This document shows positions 44,143 to 53,440 of a DNA stretch of 64,000 nucleotides, in pieces (within the stretch, counting starts at the first letter, position 1; each line of letters starts with the position of its first letter). The notes under the pieces were generated by a model. The model was not told the DNA's origin. It worked only from the letters and a program-made list of their open reading frames with translations, and did not search any database. The translations under genes and the position numbers were made by a program. The DNA comes from Pseudomonas batumici. GTDB taxonomy: Bacteria; Pseudomonadota; Gammaproteobacteria; Pseudomonadales; Pseudomonadaceae. The stretch spans positions 124,001-188,000 of the forward strand of contig NZ_JXDG01000058.1 of assembly GCF_000820515.1 (NCBI RefSeq), written 5' to 3'.

Positions 44143-44466
44143 ATGAAAGCCTTCACCCTGCTCTTCATCAGCCTCGTCACCCTGGCCAGCCAGGCCCAGG
44201 CCGCCAGCCCGGACGCCTGGGCAAGCTACAACAAGGCCGTGGTCGCCAGTTGCACCAAGGCCAGCAAACTGAAGAACGTCAAGCCCGTGGGCAACCCCGC
44301 GCAATTCGACGACAAGGTCGGCTACACCGCGCTGCTGCTGCACGGTCGCTATCCCCAGGCGCACATGAAGAACCAGCCGGGTACCGAATTGTGCCTGTAC
44401 AACAAGAAGAGCAAGAGTGCCGTCATCAGTGAATGGGACTCGGTCATGCCCGCCCGCAGCAACTGA
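44143..44466 (+). CDS. Small periplasmic protein of unknown function
   Basis: The 107-residue protein has a clear signal peptide (MKAFTLLFISLVTLASQAQA, cut before ASPDAW) and a basic mature part of about 87 residues with two cysteines (VVASCTKASKLKN and GTELCLYNKKSK) that could form one disulfide. AAGGAG is well placed before the ATG. It follows the GNAT gene by 36 bp. I do not recognise the family. Confidence 0.72.
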   Translation: MKAFTLLFISLVTLASQAQAASPDAWASYNKAVVASCTKASKLKNVKPVGNPAQFDDKVGYTALLLHGRYPQAHMKNQPGTELCLYNKKSKSAVISEWDSVMPARSN

Positions 44467-44568
44467 GCGGCTGGCGCATAACTTGCTTTGACCGAAGCTT
44501 CCACGGCGAAACAAAACGGAATTACGTCACCGTCCCTGCCCTGTCCTTGCCTTTCGGTCGTTTCCCCC

Positions 44569-45321
44569 ATGAGTACCCATTTTTCCTGCGTCGGTTGCGG
44601 CAAATGCTGCACCGATCACCATGTGCCCCTGACGCTTGCCGAGGCCCGGCAATGGGCCGCGGACGGCGGCCAGGTGATTGTCCTGGTCGAAGCCTTCCTG
44701 ACGGATGGCCCGGGCCTGCCGGAAGCCCAACGCGATCACGTGCTGCGCCGCTCCTGGGGCGTGCCCAGCGGTCGCACCGAAGCCCGTGTCGCCATCACCT
44801 TTGCCGCCTACAACAGCGGCCCCTGCCGGAATCTTGACGAAGACCTGCTCTGCCGGATCTATCAACGGCGGCCACTGGTGTGCCGGATCTACCCGATGGA
44901 AATCAATCCGCATATCCCGCTGCGGCCCGAGGCCAAGGACTGCCCGCCCGAGTCCTGGCAAGACACGCAACCGCTGCTGATCGTCGGTGGACAGTTGCAG
45001 GACCCGGAACTGGCGCGGCTGATCGAGGCCTCGCGCCAGGCCGACCGTGACGACATCCAGGCCAAGGAAGTGATCTGCGCACAGCTGGGCATTCGCACCA
45101 CGGCGCTCAAGGGGGACGGCTTTACCGCCTACCTGCCGCAGATGTCGGCGTTCGCGGCGGCGATTGACCAGGTGCGACAACTGACGCACTGGCCGGCGGC
45201 GGGCGAGTGGAGCTTTCATGTCTCCGGCCCGGGCATCGCCGACCAGTTGCAGGCGGCGGGGGCGCGGGTGGTGAGCGAAGCGGCGACAACCTATGCCTTT
45301 ATCGCCTTGCAGCCAGCCTGA
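44569..45321 (+). CDS. YkgJ-family cysteine cluster protein
   Basis: The 250-residue protein has the N-terminal cluster CVGCGKCC and a downstream group (GPCRNLDEDLLCRIYQRRPL then VCRIYPMEI), the pattern of YkgJ/UPF0153 proteins that probably hold a metal or Fe-S centre. The role is unknown. ATG 44569 lies right before the cysteine cluster as in the family; the frame is open to 44488 but lacks a better site. Confidence 0.82.
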   Translation: MSTHFSCVGCGKCCTDHHVPLTLAEARQWAADGGQVIVLVEAFLTDGPGLPEAQRDHVLRRSWGVPSGRTEARVAITFAAYNSGPCRNLDEDLLCRIYQRRPLVCRIYPMEINPHIPLRPEAKDCPPESWQDTQPLLIVGGQLQDPELARLIEASRQADRDDIQAKEVICAQLGIRTTALKGDGFTAYLPQMSAFAAAIDQVRQLTHWPAAGEWSFHVSGPGIADQLQAAGARVVSEAATTYAFIALQPA

Positions 45322-45356
45322 GCCCTGATAAAGATCCCCCTGGAGAAACACGGACC

Positions 45357-45454
45357 TGTAGGAGCCGGCTTGCTGCGGGCGGCGTTCCGACGATGAGGCC
45401 CTTGAGTCTTGCGGCAATCATTCGGACGCCATCGCCAGCAAGCCGGCTCCTACA
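45357..45454. repeat. REP pair, GCCGGCTTGCTG subtype
   Basis: TGTAGGAGCCGGCTTGCTG (45357-45375) is inverted at 45431-45454 (ends CAGCAAGCCGGCTCCTACA), with about 55 bp between. The core differs from the GAGCAAGCTTGCTC subtype at 10.6 kb, so at least two REP families are present. It lies between convergent genes. Confidence 0.88.
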
Positions 45455-45490
45455 AGAGATCGCGTTGACCCCGTCAGCCAGCGAGGTATT

Positions 45491-47074
45491 TCAGCAGCGC
45501 TTGCGCCAGAACTCCTGGGCCAGTGAGCGCAGGTCGTCCGCGAGTCCCGCCACATCGCCCGAGTTGAGATGGCTCTGCTTGCCGACGCTGACCAGCGCCT
45601 CGCAGGCATTGCGGATACTGACGATATTGCGGCTGATGTCCTCGCTGACGCTGCTCTGCTCCTCCACCGCCGAAGCGATCTGCTGGCTCATCTGGGTGAT
45701 CCGGCTGACCCGCTGACTGATCCCGGCCAGGGCATCGGCCGCCTGCTGGACCTGCTGCACACTGTCCTCGGCCTGCTGGCTGCTCTGCTGCATCACCGTC
45801 ACCGCATTGCGCGCACCGTCCTGCAGGTTGCTGATCATCCGCTGGATTTCGTTGGTCGACTGCTGCGTACGCTGGGCCAGCCCACGCACCTCGTCGGCCA
45901 CCACCGCGAACCCGCGGCCCTGCTCCCCGGCGCGGGCGGCTTCGATGGCGGCATTGAGCGCTAGCAGGTTGGTCTGGTCGGCAATCCCGCGGATCACTTC
46001 CAGCACCGTGGAAATCTCGGTGCTGTGGCTCTCCAGATGCAGGATGACCTCGGTGGCCCGCGCCAGTTCGTCGGCCAGGCGCAACACCGCGCTGCGACTT
46101 TCCCCCACCAGATGATGACCCTCGCGGGTTTCGCTACCCACCTGGTCGGCCGCTTCGGACGCCTGCTGGGCATTGCTGGCGACCTGGGCCACGCTGGCGC
46201 TCATCTGCTGGATGGCCGCCGCGACCTGGTCGGTTTCGGCCTGTTGATCCAGGGTGCTGCCATGACTGCTTTGAATATCCCGGGCCAGCGCCTGGGCATG
46301 CCCGGACAGGCGCAGCGAGGCATCGCCGATACGCCCCACCACCGCACCGACCTGGGCCTCCAGCATGTTCAGGGCAAAGCCGATCTGGCCGAACTCGTCG
46401 CGACGGCCGGTATAGATCGCCTGGCTCAAGGGGTTGTCGGCAATCTCCCCGGCGCGCGCCGTCAGTTGCGCAAACGGGCGCAGGGCCCAATGGGTCAGCG
46501 CGCCGACCAGCATACTGCCCAGGGCCCAGAGCCCCAGTTCGACCTCCACCGACAGCCCGGCAAAACCGTGCCCCAGCATCAGGACAACCGCGAAGGCCAC
46601 GCTGGACTGCGCCCAGAGCCGGGTCCGCAGGCTCAGGCGGGGCAGGCGCTGACGCCAGGGCAAGCGCCCGTTGCGCAACCAGCCGTACCAGCGCTCGGCG
46701 GCCTCGATCTGCCCGGCGCCGGGCCGGGTCCTCACCGACTGGTATTCCACCGTCTGGCCGTCGCGGGTCACGGGGGTGGCGTAGGCACTGACCCAGTAGT
46801 GATCGCCATTCTTGCAGCGATTCTTCACCAGCCCCATCCACGAGCGCCCGCCCTTGAGGGTCTGCCACATATGCGCGAACGCCTCGCCGGGCATGTCCGG
46901 ATGGCGCAGCAGGTTATGCGGCGAACCCAGCAACTCCTCGCGGCTGTAACCGCTGATCCTGATGAAGTCGGGATTGGCGTAGGTTATCGCGCTGTCCAGA
47001 TCGGTGGTCGAAAGGATGTTGGCATCAAAGGCGACGTCTACATTTCGCCCGGTAATCGGGAGATTGATCTTCAT
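45491..47074 (-). CDS. Aer-like PAS chemoreceptor
   Basis: The 527-residue receptor has an N-terminal PAS domain (residues 20-120; ITYANPDFIRISGYSREELL, HPDMPGEAFAHMWQTLKGGR) like the FAD-binding PAS of Aer. A short double membrane segment (about 160-195) with almost no periplasmic part follows, then HAMP and a signalling domain with NLLALNAAIEAARAGEQGRG. This topology fits energy/aerotaxis sensing. It shares the overall layout with Aer but the FAD contacts were not tested. No neighbouring operon. Confidence 0.88.
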   Translation of the reverse strand: MKINLPITGRNVDVAFDANILSTTDLDSAITYANPDFIRISGYSREELLGSPHNLLRHPDMPGEAFAHMWQTLKGGRSWMGLVKNRCKNGDHYWVSAYATPVTRDGQTVEYQSVRTRPGAGQIEAAERWYGWLRNGRLPWRQRLPRLSLRTRLWAQSSVAFAVVLMLGHGFAGLSVEVELGLWALGSMLVGALTHWALRPFAQLTARAGEIADNPLSQAIYTGRRDEFGQIGFALNMLEAQVGAVVGRIGDASLRLSGHAQALARDIQSSHGSTLDQQAETDQVAAAIQQMSASVAQVASNAQQASEAADQVGSETREGHHLVGESRSAVLRLADELARATEVILHLESHSTEISTVLEVIRGIADQTNLLALNAAIEAARAGEQGRGFAVVADEVRGLAQRTQQSTNEIQRMISNLQDGARNAVTVMQQSSQQAEDSVQQVQQAADALAGISQRVSRITQMSQQIASAVEEQSSVSEDISRNIVSIRNACEALVSVGKQSHLNSGDVAGLADDLRSLAQEFWRKRC

Positions 47075-47227
47075 CGAAAGCGCGCTCGGAGAGTGAGAGG
47101 AGTCGGCAGGGCGTCGACTCTAAGCGCACGGAAAAGCAAAACACTGATCCAGCTCATGATACTGGCATTTAGCCCATATCCTGACAATTCGACGACAATC
47201 CCCCCTTGTAGATACCGTCTTGCCCCT

Positions 47228-47254
47228 CATCGCCAGCAAGCCGGCTCCTGCAGG
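47228..47254. repeat. Solitary REP unit
   Basis: CATCGCCAGCAAGCCGGCTC continues CTGCAGG, the same subtype as the pair at 45.4 kb but without an inverted partner. Confidence 0.75.
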
Positions 47255-47296
47255 AGGGCGTAGGGCGATGTATCGCGGTGAAACGCCGAGCGCGAC

Positions 47297-47539
47297 TCAG
47301 CGTTTGCCCATGGACCGCCGCGTGCCATTGGGCGCGCGGCCCGGCCTCTCGTGATGCCCGTCCTTGCCACCTTTCTGGTGCCAGGTCTGGCCGGTCTTTT
47401 TCGCCGCGGCGAATTCAGCGGGCTTGAACGGAAAGCTGAAAGCCGGGATGGCGGGCTTTTCACCGACCGCAAGCTCGGCCTCGACCACAGGTTCCTCACC
47501 CGGGTTAACGGAAACGGACGGTTGTTCAGGGGAAGTCAT
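47297..47539 (-). CDS. Small basic-tailed protein of unknown function
   Basis: The 80-residue protein has an acidic Pro/Val/Glu-rich first half (TSPEQPSVSVNPGEEPVVEA), a short aromatic centre (FSFPFKP) and a strongly basic, probably disordered tail (GRAPNGTRRSMGKR at the end). GGAG lies 5 nt before the ATG. It may bind nucleic acid through the tail, but no family is recognised. Confidence 0.6.
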   Translation of the reverse strand: MTSPEQPSVSVNPGEEPVVEAELAVGEKPAIPAFSFPFKPAEFAAAKKTGQTWHQKGGKDGHHERPGRAPNGTRRSMGKR

Positions 47540-47626
47540 GGAAGCTCCGAAAAGGCGGGACGGATCAGGTCGAACCGAAAGTCCGCAGTATACCTGCGAG
47601 CGCCCTGCCCGCGCCGCCGCCCACGG

Positions 47627-48607
47627 TCATTTATAGAACAAATCGACCACCACCCCGGCGGAGAACGGCCCGGCCTTGGGCCGGTCGCTGTTCCACACCA
47701 GCTCGGCGTCGAACCGGGCCATGGCCGCCCGGGTTTCGCCCAGCAGCTCGGCCAGATGAAAGGAGCGGTTATAGGGAATCCCCTGCCCACCGTCCGCCCG
47801 GACGATCCGGATCCCCACCCCGTCATTGCCCTGGGGAATCAGCAAGTCCCCGGACACGCTGCCCGACACCGGTTTCAAGCGGGCGTCCAGGCTGAACGCG
47901 GTGTCACAGGTTCGGCTGGTGTGCAGGGCGAATGGACGACGCGCGGCCACCTGGCCCATGACCACCCGCTCGATGGCGACCCGTCCGAAGTCGACGGTCT
48001 CGGGAATCACCTGCAGCTCGGCATCACAGGCGACGAAACGCAGGCCCGCCAGGTTGTTGATCACATAATTGAGCGAACGCCCAGCCGCACTCGGTCCCGC
48101 CCCCCCGTCCAGTTGAAACAGGCGATAGTCCTGCAGGTTGCTCGCCACCCCCGAAGGCGGCGTGGGCCCGAACTTCTCGATGAACACCGAGAAGGCCAGG
48201 TTGAAACTCAAGGGCGGGCACGCCCCCTCGGGGCAGCCCGGCACCCGCCGCCCGGTGGCGATGCGCCCACTGTTCTGGCGATGATCGACACCGTCATGGG
48301 TCAAGCCGGCACGGATGCCCTGGCCGATCACCTGGCCGGCCGGGTTGAGGTAGATGAACACCTCCTCGTCCCCGCCCTGGGGGGTGTCCCGGGCGCAATC
48401 GACCGCCAGGTTGAACGGTTCCGAGCGCCAGATCACGCTGCCATTGGGGGACGAGGCCGGTATCGCGACCGTGCTGCCCAGGTCGGCGTTGACAAGGGTG
48501 GCAGCACTGCCCTGCAACGTGCAGGTCAGGGCAAACGCGCTGGCCGGACTCAAGAGTCCGAGGCACAGCAACGGACGCAACCAGGCACGGTAATCAAGCT
48601 TAGTCAT
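47627..48607 (-). CDS. Fimbrial adhesin-like tip protein
   Basis: The 326-residue secreted protein has a signal peptide (after the ATG: MTKLDYRAWLRPLLCLGLLS, cut near AFA/LTC) and two parts. The N-terminal part has several cysteines and no pilin look; the C-terminal pilin-type domain has FGRVAIERVVMGQVAARRPF and an end pattern VVVDLFYK. It is probably the receptor-binding tip of the fimbria. Its ATG overlaps the end of the second chaperone gene by 8 nt. It is the last gene of the cluster. Confidence 0.78.
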   Translation of the reverse strand: MTKLDYRAWLRPLLCLGLLSPASAFALTCTLQGSAATLVNADLGSTVAIPASSPNGSVIWRSEPFNLAVDCARDTPQGGDEEVFIYLNPAGQVIGQGIRAGLTHDGVDHRQNSGRIATGRRVPGCPEGACPPLSFNLAFSVFIEKFGPTPPSGVASNLQDYRLFQLDGGAGPSAAGRSLNYVINNLAGLRFVACDAELQVIPETVDFGRVAIERVVMGQVAARRPFALHTSRTCDTAFSLDARLKPVSGSVSGDLLIPQGNDGVGIRIVRADGGQGIPYNRSFHLAELLGETRAAMARFDAELVWNSDRPKAGPFSAGVVVDLFYK

Positions 48608-49385
48608 GGGATGAAACCTTCTGTTCGGAATGGGCGGTGTCGGCACTCAGTGATGCATTGAAGGGGGTACCGAAGGCCAGCCGTGCGCGGTAGACGCGCT
48701 GGCCGCCATAGTCGGTCAGTGCCTTGAAGCGCAGGTGCTGCGCCGGGGAACGGGCCAGGATCAGCTCCCGACGTTCTCCCGGCGGGACCAGCAGATCGTC
48801 CCCCAAAGGCTGGGAGGTGCCCTGGAGCGGGTCCTCCTCGATCTGAATGTTCAACAGGGCGGCGTGGAACACCGTCGGGTTCTCCACCCGCAGCCGATGG
48901 ACGCCACTGTCATCACGCACCAGCGTCCAGTTCAGGCGCTGCGGGGTGGCCGCCGGATCGCCCGGCAGCCCCGGCGGGCGGTACAGCACATTGATCCGCT
49001 GGCGGATCGCGATGTTCAGCAGCCCGTCGCCCGGACGGCTGCGGGGAATCTCCAGCACATACAGGTGCAGCAGCGACTCACGCCCCACCGGCATGCCCAG
49101 CCCTTCGTACATCAGGCGCAAGACCTGGCGATGTTCAGGTGCCAGCCGCACCAACGGCGGCGTCAGCACAAAGGGCAGGTTCACCGACGGCTCCGGCCCC
49201 TCGTTCGCGTCGCTCAACCAGGCCTGCAACAGGACCTCCTCCGTGCCACGGTTGCGGGCTTCGATGCTCACCTCGCGGAAGCGCCCGTCGAACACCAGCC
49301 GCGTACCGCTGAGGGACACCGCGGCCTGCAGCGGGCCGCCCGCCAGCAAGCCCAGCAGCACCAGCATCAGGTTCAGGCCCTTCAC
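48600..49385 (-). CDS. Second periplasmic fimbrial chaperone
   Basis: The 261-residue PapD-like chaperone has a signal peptide (LVLLGLLAGGPLQA), an N-domain with VSLSGTRLVFDGRFREVSIE, the subunit-binding strand and AIRQRINVLYRP (PapD-family IRxxIxxxYRP). It probably holds the adhesin. I start it at GTG 49385, which overlaps the usher stop (GTGA); the frame is open to 49472 inside the usher gene. Confidence 0.88.
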   Translation of the reverse strand: MKGLNLMLVLLGLLAGGPLQAAVSLSGTRLVFDGRFREVSIEARNRGTEEVLLQAWLSDANEGPEPSVNLPFVLTPPLVRLAPEHRQVLRLMYEGLGMPVGRESLLHLYVLEIPRSRPGDGLLNIAIRQRINVLYRPPGLPGDPAATPQRLNWTLVRDDSGVHRLRVENPTVFHAALLNIQIEEDPLQGTSQPLGDDLLVPPGERRELILARSPAQHLRFKALTDYGGQRVYRARLAFGTPFNASLSADTAHSEQKVSSHD

Positions 49386-51961
49386 CGGCACACACCTCGA
49401 ATCCGTTCGTAGGTTCGTTGCGGGTCCCTGGGGGGCAGCTTGAACGAAAACTGGCAGCTCCGATCCGACCAACTGACGGTCAAGACACCTTGCTCCTGCT
49501 CACTGAGCACCAGCGCACGACTACTCGGATCAACCACCGCCAATGTCCGGCCGTCGGCATCCTGGACACTCGCCCCCAGGGGAATCGGGCTGCCATCGGC
49601 CTGGCTCAGTTCGAACTGCACCCGCCGCCCGGCATTGGCCTTGAAGCTCGCCAGCACCACCGCGCCACGCCGCGGAACCACCTGGGCGATGGCGTTATCC
49701 ACCTCCACATCGGCGCCCAGGTCGCGGGTATCCAGGCTGATCCAGTTGGCCCGGTAGGGTTGTGCATAAGGCACCACCGCATAGCCGTTGGCGCCGGTTT
49801 CGACACCGCTGAAGTTGTTGAAACGGGCGCCGCTGATACCGGGCACCTGGGCCAGCACAAAGGTGTCGCCCAGCGACTGGCCGAGGTTGATGCCACCGCC
49901 ATGGGCCACCAGCGAACCCCGGGCCCCGAGGTTCCAGCTGTTGAAGTCGCGGCCATGGCTGTAGCCGGCTTCGAAACGCCCCATGGACGTGGTGCTGTTC
50001 AGGCTGGCCGAACCCGCACCGGCGCCGCTGCCGTCATTGCCGGCCAGTACCGAATAGAAGGTGTCGCGACTCTCCGGCAGCCGCCCGGTCAATCCGGCCA
50101 GGGCGCTGGAGCCGCCCTGGCTGTCGTGCGTACCGGTAAACGAGGCGCGGGTCGACCGCTCATGACTGCCCAGCGGCAGCGAAAGCGTCAGGGTCAATTG
50201 ATGGTCGGTACCGGCCTGGCCGTTGATATCCAGCACTTCGGCGCGGTCCAGCGACAGGCTGTAGTTGAGGTCGCGCCAATAGCCGCCGTAGGTCAGGTTG
50301 TACTGCCGGGAAGTGCCGGGCAGGTCCCAGAAACGCTGTTCCAGGGCCGAGACACTCAAGGTCCCGGTGCCCAACGGTTGGTTGAGGTTGAGATCCAAGC
50401 GGTCCCTGGCCCGCCCCTGCAGGATCAATCCGGGCTGGCTGCGCTCCTGCACATGCTGGTCGAACGTACGGTATTGCTCGCTGGAATAGCGATAACCGGC
50501 AATGGCAAAGGTCGTACCCGTGGCATTCACGGTATTGGCGTAGCGCAGACGTACGCTCTGCCCGCCCAGATCTGTCGCCGGTTGGCGACTGACCGAATGG
50601 GTCAGGTCCGCCGAGATCGCCCCCAGCCCGGTATTGACCCCCGCCCCCAGGTTGCTGGCCTGATAGTCCCCGGCCAGTTGCAGGCCACCATAGCCGGTCA
50701 GGTGCTCGGTCAGGCCGTAGATCAGGGTGGTACTGGCAAAGCCGGGGGTCTGGTAGCCGCTGCTGTTGCTGTCGTATTGCCCGGCTTCGACGCTGTAGCT
50801 GAAGGTGCCCTCGGGCACCATGATCGGCAGGGAGGCGAACGCCTGGGTAAAGGTGCGGCGCCGACCATCGGCCTCGATCACGGTCACCAGCAGATCGCCG
50901 TTGGAGCCACTGGGGTAGAAGTCGCGGATCTCGAAAGGCCCGGGCGCCACATTGGCGCTGTACAGCAGGTAGCCGTTCTGGCGGATCTCCACCGTCGCGT
51001 TGCTCTCGGCCACGCCGCGGATGGTCGGCGCATACACCCGTTCGCTGTCCGGCAGCATGCCGTCGTCGGTGGCCACCTGGACACCGCGAAAGCGCACGCT
51101 GTCGAAGATCCGCGAGTCGGTATAGGTCTCGCCCAGGGTCAATTGGCTCTTCCAGGCGGTCAGGTCGCGCTGGGCGAAGGTGCTGTTGCTGCTCCAACGC
51201 GCCGATTGATCGGTACCCTGCAACAGCGAGGACTGGTTGCGCAGACGCCAGTCGCCCAGGTTCAAACCGTTGTTCAGCCCCAGGTAATAGCTGTCGGTGC
51301 GCACCCCGGTCACCTCGCGGCGGTTGCCAATAAAGCTGTAGTCAATGAATCCGCTGTTCACGCCGCGATCCCACAGTTGCGGCGAGATATAGCCACGGGC
51401 GCTGCGGCGCAAGGCGATCTGCGGCACGCTGATGTTCAGTTGCAGGCTATTGGGCTGGTAGTCGACACTGGCCTGGTCCAGGCGGCGCCAATCGAAACAC
51501 TGCTCGGGCGCCCCGCCCTCGGTCACCACCCCGAGGCTGCGCAGGCGCTCCAGGTCCAGCCCCAGGTCGTCGAGCACCGGCAACGTCAGGCAAGGCTCGA
51601 CCTGGCCGGTCGCGGCGTTGCGGACAAATAACAGGTCGCGACGCGCGCTGAGGTTGCGATTGAGGTAGATGTCCACCCGGTAGGTCCCCGGCAGTACGCT
51701 GTTGCCCTCCAGAAAGGCCTTGAGGTCCGCCGCCTGTTCGCCGCCGTGGATGAAGGCGGTATTGAAGCGCGGTCCCTGCCTGCTTTCATCGCCCGACGGT
51801 TCGGAAAAGGCAGAGCCCGGCGCGATCAGCACCACCCCCAATGACCATTTGAAGCCCCATGGACCTCGTGCCTGCTCAAGCAGGGCGCGGACGAAACCTC
51901 CGGCGCGCCCATGACGTGATAACCCGAGAACTTCCTTTGTTCGCTGATAAAGCCAGTCCAT
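49382..51961 (-). CDS. Outer-membrane fimbrial usher
   Basis: The 859-residue FimD/PapC-family usher has an N-terminal chaperone-binding domain (FNTAFIHGGEQAADLKAFLE, the LPGTYRVDIYLN start), a 24-strand barrel with plug (VRGVAESNATVEIRQNGYLL, PSGSNGDLLVTVIEADG), and C-terminal domains ending FSFKLPPRD. It assembles and secretes pilin subunits. AAGG lies 6 nt before ATG 51961. The predicted signal segment (about residues 40-55) comes late, after an unusual stretch of about 35 residues. Confidence 0.93.
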   Translation of the reverse strand: MDWLYQRTKEVLGLSRHGRAGGFVRALLEQARGPWGFKWSLGVVLIAPGSAFSEPSGDESRQGPRFNTAFIHGGEQAADLKAFLEGNSVLPGTYRVDIYLNRNLSARRDLLFVRNAATGQVEPCLTLPVLDDLGLDLERLRSLGVVTEGGAPEQCFDWRRLDQASVDYQPNSLQLNISVPQIALRRSARGYISPQLWDRGVNSGFIDYSFIGNRREVTGVRTDSYYLGLNNGLNLGDWRLRNQSSLLQGTDQSARWSSNSTFAQRDLTAWKSQLTLGETYTDSRIFDSVRFRGVQVATDDGMLPDSERVYAPTIRGVAESNATVEIRQNGYLLYSANVAPGPFEIRDFYPSGSNGDLLVTVIEADGRRRTFTQAFASLPIMVPEGTFSYSVEAGQYDSNSSGYQTPGFASTTLIYGLTEHLTGYGGLQLAGDYQASNLGAGVNTGLGAISADLTHSVSRQPATDLGGQSVRLRYANTVNATGTTFAIAGYRYSSEQYRTFDQHVQERSQPGLILQGRARDRLDLNLNQPLGTGTLSVSALEQRFWDLPGTSRQYNLTYGGYWRDLNYSLSLDRAEVLDINGQAGTDHQLTLTLSLPLGSHERSTRASFTGTHDSQGGSSALAGLTGRLPESRDTFYSVLAGNDGSGAGAGSASLNSTTSMGRFEAGYSHGRDFNSWNLGARGSLVAHGGGINLGQSLGDTFVLAQVPGISGARFNNFSGVETGANGYAVVPYAQPYRANWISLDTRDLGADVEVDNAIAQVVPRRGAVVLASFKANAGRRVQFELSQADGSPIPLGASVQDADGRTLAVVDPSSRALVLSEQEQGVLTVSWSDRSCQFSFKLPPRDPQRTYERIRGVCR

Positions 51962-52083
51962 TTGCAACCTTCACTCAATAGCTTGAAGTGTGTTCCAGGC
52001 GAATTCCTTTTCCGCGCGCGCAACGCCCTGACCTGCGCACGGGGCCCGGCATTGAAAGAAAAATCGGATAACGATCGAGGACG

Positions 52084-52818
52084 CTAACTGTCCAGCGGTT
52101 GCGCCTGGCCCTGGGTCCAGTCACCCGAGGACAACCGATAACGCACCAGCGCCCCGTGGTCGTTGATGACACTGAAATTCAACTGGGCGTTCTGGGCCTG
52201 GGCATGTTCCTGCAGCTCATAGTTGACGGACTGCCCCGGGGCCAGCATCGAATGCTTCTGCTGCAGGACCCGATGCCCGCCGGACAGCAACTGGATGTCC
52301 ACCAGCGTCAGGTGATAGGGCCCGGTGTTGACGACATTCAGGACGCCGCCACGGCGAAGGCTCCAGCGCAGTAGCCCGGGCGCCTGCTCGACATCCTCGT
52401 TGAGCCGGCCCGGACGGTAGAACACCTTGATACGCTGGCGGATGCCGATCTGCAGGACATTCTCCTGCTCGCTGGCCTGGGGAATCTCTTGCACATTCAA
52501 CCAGAACAGCGACTCACGGTCCGGCGGCATCGCCGCCCCGGAATGAATCAGGCGAACCGTCTGCCGACCGCCCGAGGGCAGTTGCACCAGGGGGGGCACC
52601 ACCACGAAGGGCGGCTCTTGCGTGACCCCTTCATCGGCTTCGAGCCAGGACTGCAGCAAGATGGCCGATGAGTTGTTGTTCAGTACACTGAGTACCGCTT
52701 CCTTGTCTTGCGCCGGGTAAACCACCCGTGTCGTATTCAACACAATACCCGCCCGCGCATCGGCTCCTATCGACATGGCCAGGACAATACCGATCACCGG
52801 AGCAAAAACGTTCCGCAT
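52084..52818 (-). CDS. Periplasmic fimbrial chaperone
   Basis: The 244-residue PapD-like chaperone has a signal peptide (MRNVFAPVIGIVLAMSIGAD, then ARAG). The mature N-terminus is IVLNTTRVVYPAQDKEAVLS, and LQIGIRQRIKVFYRPGRL matches the family signature. It delivers pilins to the usher. AAAGGGG is 8 nt before the ATG. It starts 64 bp after the major subunit stop and ends 122 bp before the usher gene. Confidence 0.92.
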   Translation of the reverse strand: MRNVFAPVIGIVLAMSIGADARAGIVLNTTRVVYPAQDKEAVLSVLNNNSSAILLQSWLEADEGVTQEPPFVVVPPLVQLPSGGRQTVRLIHSGAAMPPDRESLFWLNVQEIPQASEQENVLQIGIRQRIKVFYRPGRLNEDVEQAPGLLRWSLRRGGVLNVVNTGPYHLTLVDIQLLSGGHRVLQQKHSMLAPGQSVNYELQEHAQAQNAQLNFSVINDHGALVRYRLSSGDWTQGQAQPLDS

Positions 52819-52882
52819 GTGAACTACCCCTTTCAATGAACAAAAGAACGGAGCTGTGAAAAGCTCCGTTCAAGAAAACCGC

Positions 52883-53440
52883 TTAGTTATAAGTCAGGAC
52901 AAAAGGCACGGTGCCGGTTGCGCCACCGGGTACCGTGGCCACACCGTTCTTGACGAACACCGCCCTCAGGGCCAGTGCACCGCTCGAGCCGGTACCGCTG
53001 GGCTGGAGGACGCCGTCAATGGTGTCGGTGGGATCCTGGATATTGAGGAAGGCGTCGCTGTCGCGGCGTACCAGACCGATCCCCACACCCTTGGCGGCAC
53101 CGGCGGTGGTCAACAGGTAAGGATCGTTGGCGTCGGTTTGCGCGGGCCGGAACGACATATGCACGGTGTTCTCCGCCGCGGGTTGCAGGCAGGTCACCAC
53201 CAGGTCGATGTTTTTCGCAGTGCCCAGCCGCGAGTCGGTGCGGTTACCGATATCGGCAAAGGACACCCGCCCCAGGTCCACCGGGATGTTATCGGCCGAA
53301 CCGCCACCGGAAGACACTTCGCAACTGGTGTTGGTCAAGGCACCGGTAAAGTTCAGCGTGCCACCGTTGGCTGCGTGTGCGGTAGTGATTGCCCCCAGGG
53401 TCGCCGCCAATAAAGCCAGGGTCATAGAGATCTTTTTCAT
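52883..53440 (-). CDS. Major fimbrial subunit (pilin)
   Basis: The 185-residue pilin has a signal peptide (MKKISMTLALLAATLGAITT, then AHA) and the type-1 fimbrial pattern: GGTLNFTGALTNTSCEV, VDLGRVSFADIGNRT, a second Cys in VVTCLQPAAEN for the conserved disulfide, and the penultimate-Tyr ending VPFVLTYN recognised by chaperones. AAGGA lies 12 nt before the ATG. Confidence 0.92.
   Translation of the reverse strand: MKKISMTLALLAATLGAITTAHAANGGTLNFTGALTNTSCEVSSGGGSADNIPVDLGRVSFADIGNRTDSRLGTAKNIDLVVTCLQPAAENTVHMSFRPAQTDANDPYLLTTAGAAKGVGIGLVRRDSDAFLNIQDPTDTIDGVLQPSGTGSSGALALRAVFVKNGVATVPGGATGTVPFVLTYN

Noticed and set aside
10579..45454. REP elements as a CRISPR array
   Set aside because: The repeats are inverted pairs scattered over the window and not regularly spaced direct repeats; no cas genes are present.
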